Assembly: GCF_042477335.2 (NCBI RefSeq)
Contig: NC_091260.1
Coordinates: 48,131,001 to 48,195,000 of the forward strand
Reading direction: 5' to 3'
Length of the DNA stretch: 64,000 bases
Origin: Ovis canadensis
Lineage: Eukaryota; Chordata; Mammalia; Artiodactyla; Bovidae
In this document: positions 55,560-64,000 of the stretch, in pieces
Layout: every line of letters starts with the position of its first letter
Numbering within the stretch: position 1 is the first letter of the stretch
Made by a program: the position numbers and the translations under genes
The notes under the pieces: generated by a model
Databases searched by the model: none
Seen by the model: the letters and a program-made list of their open reading frames with translations, nothing else
What the model was told of the DNA's origin: nothing

Positions 55560-55769
55560 GGGCTTCCCTGGAGACTCAGAGGGTAGAGCATCTGCCTGCA
55601 ATGCCGGAGACCTGGGTTTGATCCCCAGGTCGGGAAGATCCCCTGGCGAAAGAAATGGCAACCTACTCCAGTACTCTTGCCTGAAAAATTCCATGGATGA
55701 AGGAGCCTGGTAGGCTATACAGTCCATGGGATCACCAAGAGTTGCACACAACTGAGCAACTTCACTTCT
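55560..55769 (+). mobile_element. Bov-tA SINE
   Basis: Full-length copy: head 'ggcttccctggagactcaga', tail 'actgagcaacttcacttctc'. Confidence 0.94.
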
Positions 55770-58436
55770 CAAGAATCAGGCAGCTTGCCACTTCTTGCTG
55801 CGAGGTCATCTGACAGTATGTTTCACCTAATCAGAGTCTTTCTGTATAGCAATCTATAGTTATATCTATAATACTACTATCTATCTGTATCTCTCCCCAT
55901 AGCTCTCTCCATAGCTACTTGTATCACAGATTATTTCTCAATGGATCACTTGACATATTGTGTTGTCAGTAAATTATCTTGATGCTCTTATTATCTTCTA
56001 TTAACCACACCATTCCCTTGGAAATATCGCAAAATCTTAGGAAGTGTAGGGCTGAAAATAATCCCAGAGTTGACTTATTTGGTATGTTCTAAACTTTAAA
56101 TGTTTCAGCACCACATTTACAATTTTTGTTATACTCACATGTCATGGTCTATTACTTTTTTATAATTTATTTAAATCAACTCATTTATCTTACTAAAATA
56201 CAATCTTTTAAAAGTAAATCTTATTAACATAAATGGAGAAAAACTTCCAAAATAATTTGCCTAAGAAAAAATAAAATGAAAACACAACATTGCTCAATCC
56301 TAGTGGCTAGAGTAGGCAAAATTTGAGCTTGAGCCTGTGTCTTACCTCATTTCTTTATGATCCAAAGGAAAATTTTAAAAGCAATGAGTTTCTCTGCTTG
56401 CAATTTAATCATACTCAATTCTGAGTCTATAGGTCACCCTCCCTCAAAAGATGTTATGTGTCACACTTTGAGAAACACTGATGGAATTTATTTTCACTGT
56501 GCTCAAGAAATTAGCCTCAGAGAAAATGGGTTCCTACTTTGCTGCTGACAAAATGAGACTAGCCTTTGAGTTTCTTAACCTTGAGCTCTGTGCGCTACCC
56601 CATGTCATCCACCTGCCATAAGTTATTATAGGGTCATTTCTCTATGTGTGTGCTGCCACACTAACTGGATGGCAAGTTCGCTGAAGTTAGGAGCTCTGAC
56701 AATGTTCTTTACATACTCTCCTGCACATGGTATCTTTCGCTCCATAGACGGTTGGATTTGATGTGAAATGCTAGTGGTGTCACCAGGAAAAGTCTGTGAG
56801 GAAATCAGCGTTCCCTTTCTGTCACTTCCAGGTTAGCAGCAATGTTGCCAGGCATTATGCCAGAGCCTAGGGTGACTGAGACACAGCCTCTCCCCTCAAG
56901 AAAGCCCAAGTGATGGCGCGGCAGACAACAGGTGGACAGGAGGAAGAGTCGCCTAGCCAGAACTCTCCTACAGGCAAGACATGCAATAGGAGGGGTCCAG
57001 GCATGAGAAACTTAAGGAGCACAGAACTATGCTGAGAACAAAAACAGATGAGGAGTTAGAGCGTGGAAGGGGAGGCAGATGAAGAGTAAGAGAAAACATA
57101 CTGGTTCCGAAGATTAGAACTCTTGATGACACTGAAGGAGGACCAGTTCAGCTCAAATAAAAGCACTCGCGGGACCTCAGGTGTTGTTACGATTAAAATT
57201 AGAATATAATACCCAGAGTTCCCCAGGACAAGGCAGTTCAGTGGCAGTAACTTCTAGTGTCTATACCTAGCCTTTGGAGCTGGGTTGATCACGTTGGTCC
57301 ACAGGCTCTGTCTCTGCCCTACCCAACCTGATTGTGCTGAGATCCTATTGGAAGCCTAATGGTTTGCTGCAGGGCAGGCTCTAGTGCCATATGGGAGGCT
57401 CAGAGCCACGGACCACCCAAACCTTAGGTAACTGAGAAAGTGTTAAGGAAAGTCCACCCAGGGAGCTGAGATGGTTCCAGCTCAGCAGTCTGACCTGATA
57501 AAAAATTGTCTTGTGTCCCATATAGAAACTTTCCCCTTTCCTTGTTTCTTAACTTGCCTAAATGCCAATTTACACTTCTAAGAAAGAACTTGCTCCTTGG
57601 GTAGTATCCATCTACAATTTCCATTTATTGCCATATTACTGTAAATAGGAGGGAGCTCAGGGCAGCTGTGTTGGCAGAAGCTATTACTGCTGTGTGTTGA
57701 TGAAAATCTAGCAGCTTCTCAGTCCCCTTTATTTTAGCATCCCCCCACAGCTTCCCACCCTCACACTCCTGCCACCCATCCCACCCCTGCCCCTTCTCTG
57801 GACTCATTGTTTTTCTTGGAGATGTTCTTTTCCTTGTCAACCAACTACAGGAATTGGACCTGATGCACTATAGCCTGGAGAGGATTCACAGTTACATCAG
57901 AAGGAAGAAATAGTCCAAGTTCATTCCGAGAGAACCAATTAGCTTTAATAGCAAACCATCTCCAGAGAATGTGATGCTTTAGGTGTTGGAGCAAAAACTA
58001 CAGTCCAAACTCCCCACCTCTAACACTCATTTGTCACTTCCTGACATAAGAAATCAATGTTTCCATGCTCTTCTTACTGATTCTCATCCATTTTGTATAC
58101 CCACCCCTCCTCCCACCAAATCTAACATAATAGTGCAGAGCTAATGCTCAGATCAGAAGATTTGCCAAATAAATGATTCACGAGAATTCAGGAATATTCC
58201 AGTGAGTTAAATGTAAGGGTAAATAAATATGGAGATATCTGGTAACTTTCTGATAATTTAATCCATCATTGAAGTCACATTACCTAGAGATTTCCTACAA
58301 ATTACTCATAATTGAAGTACTGTAGGTCATATATGACTTCTTGGTAGTGTTCTCAGTTATACTTTGTGAATGCAAAAGCACAAAGTGTTACTTTAACCCA
58401 TATGATATAGTGATGTAATTAATAATGCATGTAGCC
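55770..58436. other. Unassigned 2.7 kb stretch
   Basis: A (CTAT)-rich patch lies at about 55848-55917. Near 56665-56755 ('tggcaagttcgctgaagtta') a faint L2 3' end is possible. Slightly GC-richer at 56860-57000 and 57720-57800. No coding or RNA gene recognised. Confidence 0.4.
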
Positions 58437-58634
58437 TGTGGTGCTTTAGACACTAAGCCATGTCCGACTCTTGCGATCCCATGCCAGGCTCCTCTGTGCA
58501 TGGGACTCTCCAAGCAAGAATATTAGAGTAGGTTACCATTCCCTTCTCCAGGGGATCTTCCTGACCCAGGAATCAAACCTGGATCTCCCGCATTGCAAGC
58601 AGATTCATTACTGATTGAGCTATGAGGGAAGCCA
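58437..58634 (-). mobile_element. Bov-tA SINE
   Basis: Reverse copy with a small deletion in the body ('atcccatgccaggctcctct'); ends at 'gagctatgagggaagcc'. Confidence 0.92.
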
Positions 58635-59080
58635 TATAGCTGGTGGAACTCCTATTACTGTTTAGAGACATGAGATATGAGGCTTTGAGATATTGCCTGC
58701 ACAGAGCTGTCTGGAGAAAATATGCATTAATAAACAGAGAAGGCGCTGAGGAAAAGGAAGATGCAGAATGCTAACCTGTTTACAAGACAGGCCTCAAAAC
58801 AAGGGAGAGGAAATAGGTCAAAGCCCCAAAAATAATTTTCAAGGGACACCTGATCTTTTCCTAGGTCAGTATTGCTTTCCAGGGGGGTCCAATCTGGTAG
58901 ACAGAATATGAAAGTATGATCCTAGGCTCTGGGGTACTTTGTGAAGTCAGGCACCTAGCAATCAATATCATGATTCCAAGTGGTCCATCTGGTTTAAGGC
59001 TCAACTCCTATTAATAGCTAGGGATACAGATAGGAAGTTAAAGATATAAGAAAAATATATTGGTAAAAACAAGGAAGAAC
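58635..59080. other. Unassigned stretch
   Basis: No recognised feature before the LTR. Confidence 0.45.
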
Positions 59081-59234
59081 TGTATTATTGGTTGGATTGT
59101 GTCCCTTCCCCCATTCATATATTGAAGGATGAATATACTTCCCCAGTATTTGAGAATGTGGCCTTCTTTGGAAATAGGGTCTAATCTAATTGCAGATGCA
59201 ATTAGTTAAAAAGAGGACATACTGCAACAGGGTG

Positions 59235-59770
59235 GAGAGTTTGCTCAAATTCACGTCCGTTGAGTCGGTGATGCTATCTCACCATTTCATCCTTTGCTGC
59301 CCCCTTCTCCTTTTGCCTTCAATCTTTCCCAGCATCAGGGTCTTTTCCAGTGAATTGGCTCTACGCATCAAGTGGCCTAAGTATTGGAGCTTCAGCATCA
59401 GTCCTTCCAAAGAATATTCAGGGTTGATTTCCTGGCACCCACTCCAGTACTCTTGCCTGGAAAATCCATGGACAGAGGAGCCTGGTAGGCTGCAGTCCAT
59501 GGGGTCGCTAAGAGTTGGGCACGACTGAGCAACTTCACTTTGACTTTTCACCTTCATGCATTGGAGAAGGAAATGGCAACCCACTCCAGTGTTCTTGCCT
59601 GGAGAATCCCAGGGACTGGGGAGCCTGATGGGCTGCCGTCTATGGGGTCACACAGAGTCGGACACGACTGAAGCGACTTAGCAGCAGTAGCAGCAGCAGC
59701 ATTGACTAGTTTGATCTCCTTGCAAAGTCTCCATGGGACTCTCAAGAGTCTTCTCTTGAAGAGAAGTGTA
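59235..59770 (-). mobile_element. BovB/ART2A tail inside the MLT1 LTR, itself split
   Basis: 'gagtttgctcaaattcacgt', 'ttcagcatcagtccttccaa' and, after the interruption, 'tttgatctccttgcaaagtc' and 'gggactctcaagagtcttct'. A BOV-A2 sits in the middle. Confidence 0.9.
59432..59703 (+). mobile_element. BOV-A2 dimeric SINE, third layer
   Basis: Two monomers with the linker 'cttttcaccttcatgcattg' and a (CAG)n-type tail (59683-59702). Confidence 0.94.
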
Positions 59771-60123
59771 GACACCTAATTCAATATGACTGGTGTCTTA
59801 TAGAAAGGGGAAATTTGGACACAGACACACACTCAGGGAGAACACTGTAGAAAGAGTGGAGTTGTGTGGCAGAAGCCACAGAGCACCAAAGATGGTCAGC
59901 AAACTACCAAAGCTGGGAGAGAGGCATGACAGACTTCTCCCTTACAGCCCTCAGGAGAAACCAATGTTCCTGACACCTTGATCTCAGACTTCAAGCTCCA
60001 GAATTATAAGACAATAAATTCATGTTTTTTGAAGCCACTGGTTTTGTGGCACATTTTTAGGGCAGCCTGAGGATACTAATATAAACCCCAATCATGTCAA
60101 CTGGTAAAGCTCCAGGGAACTAG

Positions 60124-60497
60124 CTGTTGTTGGTGTTCAGTCACTATGTCCAACTCTTTGCGACCCCATGGACTGCAGCATGCCAGGCTCCACTGTCCTT
60201 CACTATCTCCCAGAGAGTTTGCTTGAATTCATGTCCATTGAGTCAGTTATGCTATCTAGCCATCTCATCTTCTGCTGCCCTCTTCTCTTTTGCCTTCAAA
60301 CTTCCCCAGCATGAGGGTCTTTTCCAATGAGTCAGTTCTTCCCATCAGGTGGCCAAAGTATTAGAGCTTCAGCTTCAGCATCAGTCCTTCCAATGAATAT
60401 TCAGGATTGATTTCCCTTAGGATGGACTGGTTTTATCTCCTTGCTGTCCAATTGACTCTCCAGAGTCTTCTCCAGTACCACAATTTGAAAGCGTCAA
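60124..60497 (-). mobile_element. BovB LINE 3' end
   Basis: 'gttggtgttcagtcactatg', 'gagagtttgcttgaattcat', 'tcaggtggccaaagtattag' and 'aggatggactggttttatct' follow the BovB tail. More diverged than the ART2A copies and lacks their (CAGTT)n terminus. Confidence 0.85.
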
Positions 60498-61838
60498 GCA
60501 AAACTTAGGACACAAGGCAGAAGAGTGGTCATGGGGACTAGGTAGATGTGGAAGAAGTATGGAGAGATGATTACAACTTGTCCATGTCACTTCAGTCCCC
60601 ACTCCATGAATCCCAGACACTAGAGAGAGAAGAAGACTGATCTCACACTATCCACTGGGGGCCCAGCCCTCCCATTACACACCAGTGCTTTGGCCAGACT
60701 TGTCCAAGGTCTGAGTGAGCCAAGGACAAAAGGGATGGAATGCTCTGTGTCTGCAGGAACAGATAGCCATCACGGTTGCCGTCTCAGAGAGAAGGCAGGA
60801 TCTGAGGTCATTGCCGGCCAGCTCAGAATCTGCAGCTCTTTTCTTGATACCCTCTTGTAACCATTTCCCAGATTTTTTCTATGATGCCGAACATTCCTCT
60901 GGTTCTTAAATGAGTTTGACTTTTGGGATTTAAATCTGAGTTTAGGCCAGTCGCCTAAGTTCCCCAAACATCCCTGTTATAAATGCCACCCCCAATATTT
61001 GTTTATAATACTTGAATTTCCTTTGGTTCATAAATGAGCTTTGCTTTGGGGGTTAAGATCTGCATATATATGCCACTAGCCTAGACTACTCAAATACTCA
61101 CCCTGTGTCCACCATCACCTCATTTGTCTTTTGGGGTCCTTTCTGGTCTACACCCTGCCATCTCTGGTTAGTGTATCTTCCTCTTTGACCTCCTGTAATG
61201 GACTAGTCAGAGCCCCAGACACTATTTCTGCTAAGCTGTGTCCCATGGGACAGGACACCTCCCAAACAGGCGGCCAGCAGACAGATTGAGAAATCATATG
61301 AGCCAAAACAGCTGCTGTGGGGAGAGGCTAATAATCCAACACGATGTGAGTACAGAAAATTACTGGCTGTCCAGAAGCAGAGAATTTTATAACTGTATCT
61401 CATAGAACTCTTATTATACAGATCAGGAAACAGATCAGCAATTTCATCATACTCACAGAGCTGGCAATTCAAAAAACCGGCAGTTTGCACTGTACCTGGT
61501 AGGACTTGCTGTACTTGGGTGGGCAGCAGGTTCTACAGAGCAAAGGCTTAGATGGCAGTGGGAGAGTAAATGAGTACTCTGGGCACAGGTACGGGGACAC
61601 AGCCAGCCAGAGAATGTGTTTACAACAGAGGTCTCAGCAAGATGTGCCCAAGGGAGCTGAGTGGCGGGGGAGGGGGGTGGGTGCAAAGAGAAACACCCCA
61701 GAGCTACAGGGTGGCTAAGATGGGTAACTCAGCTGGAGAAGTAAGACTGGGCTCGTGAAATAGCTGGTGGGTCAAGTGATCAGAGAAGGAGCTTCAAAAG
61801 AAACCTGAAAGTCTTACTGTGCTGGGTAGAGACCACAC
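60498..61838. other. Unassigned stretch with a two-unit tandem
   Basis: Contains the degenerate tandem duplication listed next and a G-rich patch at 61666-61681 (G-runs of 5, 6 and 3). Frames up to 95 codons show no family features. Confidence 0.45.
60850..61094. repeat. Degenerate two-unit tandem duplication (~122 bp)
   Basis: The units begin at 'ccctcttgtaa' (60850) and 'ccctgttataa' (60972). They share 'ggttcttaaatgag' / 'ggttcataaatgag' (60901 / 61025) and 'agtcgcctaag' / 'actagcctaga' in the same order. Identity is roughly 70% by eye, so the duplication is old. Confidence 0.6.
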
Positions 61839-62248
61839 TCAGTTCAGTTCAGTTCATTCGCTCAGTCGTGTCCGACTCTTTGCCACCCCATGAACCATAG
61901 CACGCCAGGCCTCCCTGTCCATCACCAACTCCCAGAGTTCACTCAGACTCACGTCCATCGAGTCGGTGATGCCATCCAGCCATCTCAACCTCAGTCTTCC
62001 CCTTCTCCTCCTGCCCCCAATCTCTCCCAGAATCAGAGTCTTTTCCAATGAGTCAACTCTTCACATGAGGTGGCCAAAGTACTGGAGTTTCAGCCTTAGC
62101 ATCATTCCTTCCAAAGAAATCCCAGGGCTGATCTCCTTCAGAATGGATTGGTTGGATCTCCTTGCAGTCCAAGGGACTCTCAAGAGTCTTCTCCAACACC
62201 ACAGTTCAAAAGCATCAATTCTTCGGCGCTCAGCCTTCTTCAGAGAAT
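61839..62248 (-). mobile_element. ART2A SINE, near full length
   Basis: Begins with (CAGTT)n and extends past 'cacagttcaaaagcatcaat' to 'ggcgctcagccttcttcaga', further than the other copies in this window. Confidence 0.95.
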
Positions 62249-62280
62249 CCATTATCAATTGTTCTCAGACTTTGATGTAT

Positions 62281-62490
62281 GTGCTCAGTCACTCAGTCAT
62301 GCCCAACTCTTTGCAATCCCGTGGACTGTCACACTTCTCCGTCCATGGAATTTTCCGGGCAAGAATACTGGAGTGAGTTGCCATTTCTGACTCCAGGGAA
62401 TCTTCCTGACTCATGGATCAAAGCCCGTGTCTCTTGGGCCTGATGCAATGGCAGGCTGATTCTTTACCATTGTGCCTCCTGGGAAGCCCC
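62281..62490 (-). mobile_element. Bov-tA SINE
   Basis: Reverse full-length copy; TSD ACTTTGATGTAT / ACTTTGATATAT at 62269-62280 and 62491-62502. Confidence 0.95.
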
Positions 62491-62502
62491 ACTTTGATAT
62501 AT

Positions 62503-64000
62503 AAGATATAGATATCCCGTCTTAAAGATGCTAATTTACTTCTTGGAGTAAAGACTAGTAGTCTATGTTTTTTAACAACAGCTGCATCACCCCATGATTC
62601 TGAGAATCATTACTGCCTATGAATATAATAAAGACCCAGGCTGTCTCCCAGGCTTTTGCAGCCTGTGTCTGGATATGTGTTTTTCCTAGAGTCAAGATGC
62701 TGGGGGAAGGGAGTATTGAATATGTAATTCTCAAAATAAGACCTTAAATTTGTAAAATTTAAAGGAAAAACAAATTCAAGGGATTACTGTTTATTTATAG
62801 TAACAGCATGATATATTTGCCAAAACATCATGAATAAAGAATTAATATTGAATCTGAGTTTGAAGAAGGCACTGGGGCTACCAGTGACAGACAAGCAAGG
62901 AAAGAATACAATGATACGTTCATTTCTTTTCTGCACTGTGTGGAGTGAAAGCAACTCTAAGATTTGATGGACTTCCTGTAATCCCAGATACTGACAGCGC
63001 CCAGCTTGTCAGCACCTGAGCCCTTTAAACAACTCTATCAGCGGAGCTTCCAAGCAGAATAAAGAGGCAGATTGTCCATGGCTGTCTACAACTGAAACCG
63101 GAGCTGGCCAGACCTCGGCCAAGAGTGAACGCGACCCAGCCTAAGACATGCACGCGAGCACACACAGGCATGAAAAAGAAACCCACGCTGGCTTTTCTTA
63201 ACCATCAAAGTGTAGGAGTCACATGGGTAATACCTTTGCAAACAGCTAGCTAGCACTTAGTCATTTTTCACAGCTGATGGATTGTGTTTCCTTTAGTCTT
63301 TTGGATAACATTAAAGAAATAAAAAGCAGCCAACACCACAGGGACTTCATTGAAATCACCAGGGACAATGAACTGCATTGAAATCACAGGGAATCCATGC
63401 TCCCCGCTTTATCTTCCTTTGCCCTATGTGTAGAAATATTTATATTTTTCAAAACAAGAAAGAATTTGAGACCCTGTGAAAATTTTATAAATTTTCCCTG
63501 TGAATCACCCTCTAGTCATCCAGAAAGAGGCCTCTCCATCCCATTCCAGTAAATGTTATTCCAGTTCATGACTGTGCTTGCTGGCTGCTGTGAGATCCCT
63601 GGGAATGGCTTGGACCTGGCAAGGCAGGTCCTCAGGGTAATAGCCTTCCCTGCCTGCTGGAAAGAATCATTTATAAGTTCAAAAACAAATATCATCTTTT
63701 ACATTTCAGTTGCTGTGTTTTATTAACCCACTATGTCTGTTGAAGACATCTTGACCTAAATACTAAAATGTCCATTTGAATCTTTGTATATCTTAGCAAT
63801 CGATTTTTGCATATATTCATCTACAAGTAGATATCAAATGCCTATCTTTCTCTGTGCATGGCACAAACATTATCTGAAATGAGCATTCTATAGCAAAGAA
63901 AAACTTATACACAGCCAACAATTCTTGATTCATATAAGATTTGATACATGATTAAGTGTCAGAATTAGGTAGACTTTCAAATTCCAAGTGATGTTCTCAT
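62503..64000. other. Unassigned terminal stretch
   Basis: CpGs are slightly more frequent at 62990-63160 ('gacctcggccaagagtgaac'). No repeat, coding region or RNA gene recognised up to the window end. Confidence 0.45.

Larger units (their letters stand above)
59081..60084 (+). mobile_element. MLT1-type solo LTR (ERVL-MaLR), split by SINEs
   Basis: The left part 'ggttggattgtgtcccttcc' to 'ttagttaaaaagaggacata' (to about 59236) and the right part 'aatatgactggtgtcttata' to 'cagcctgaggatactaat' (from about 59769) make up one MLT1-type LTR. The polyadenylation region 'aagacaataaattcatgt' is recognisable. It is a solo LTR with no internal retroviral sequence and no coding capacity. Confidence 0.88.

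Noticed and set aside
60001-60040. AATAAA followed by T-rich sequence as a real gene terminator
   Set aside because: This is the polyadenylation region of the MLT1-type LTR, not of a host gene.

Overview
This 64 kb window is ordinary intergenic or intronic DNA from a ruminant, most likely a bovid such as cattle, sheep or goat. The diagnosis rests on its repeats: dozens of Bov-tA, BOV-A2 and ART2A SINEs, BovB 3' ends, cetartiodactyl CHR-type tRNA-Glu SINEs and ruminant-type L1 3' ends. The species cannot be fixed from the sequence alone. I found no intact protein-coding gene. The longer open frames are either translations of SINEs and LINEs or unsupported chance frames.

Naming used below: Bov-tA is a tRNA-Glu-derived head joined to the Bov-A body taken from the BovB LINE tail. 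BOV-A2 is a dimer of Bov-A. ART2A is a longer BovB-tail derivative. '+' means the SINE reads head to tail on the given strand. Family names come from remembered consensus sequences, so boundaries are good to about 5-20 bases unless a target-site duplication (TSD) fixes them.

Layout. 0-7.3 kb: scattered Bov-tA, a U2 snRNA pseudogene (2237-2410), one MIR, one CHR-2 and a BOV-A2. 7.35-8.4 kb: the most gene-like stretch, relatively CpG-rich, with a GC box, a consensus splice donor, a C-run quadruplex motif and a strong CTCF-type motif. 9-29 kb: alternating Bov-tA, MIR and L2 remnants, with 2 kb of unassigned DNA at 20.6-22.9 and 27.3-29.5 kb. 29.5-33.3 kb: two L1 remnants on the minus strand. The larger carries a dead ORF2 and two SINEs inserted at the same target. 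33.6-39.8 kb: composite SINEs, CHR elements and further L1 ends. 40.8 kb: an AATAAA plus A26 tail on the minus strand, suggesting a retrocopy. 42.9-51.9 kb: MER5, MIR, L2 and a mariner-derived palindrome (50103-50182) resembling miR-2284/2285 precursors. 53.9-55.8 kb: a G-quadruplex motif followed by an L1 broken up by several SINEs. 59-62.5 kb: an MLT1-type LTR split by two generations of SINE, then BovB and ART2A copies. The last 1.5 kb is unassigned.

All eight L1 fragments lie in the same (minus) orientation. If not chance, this fits the window being inside or near a long transcription unit running on the plus strand, because introns tend to keep L1 copies antisense to the gene. I see no previously undescribed system here; the findings are candidate regulatory sites, RNA-like remnants and informative nested insertions.
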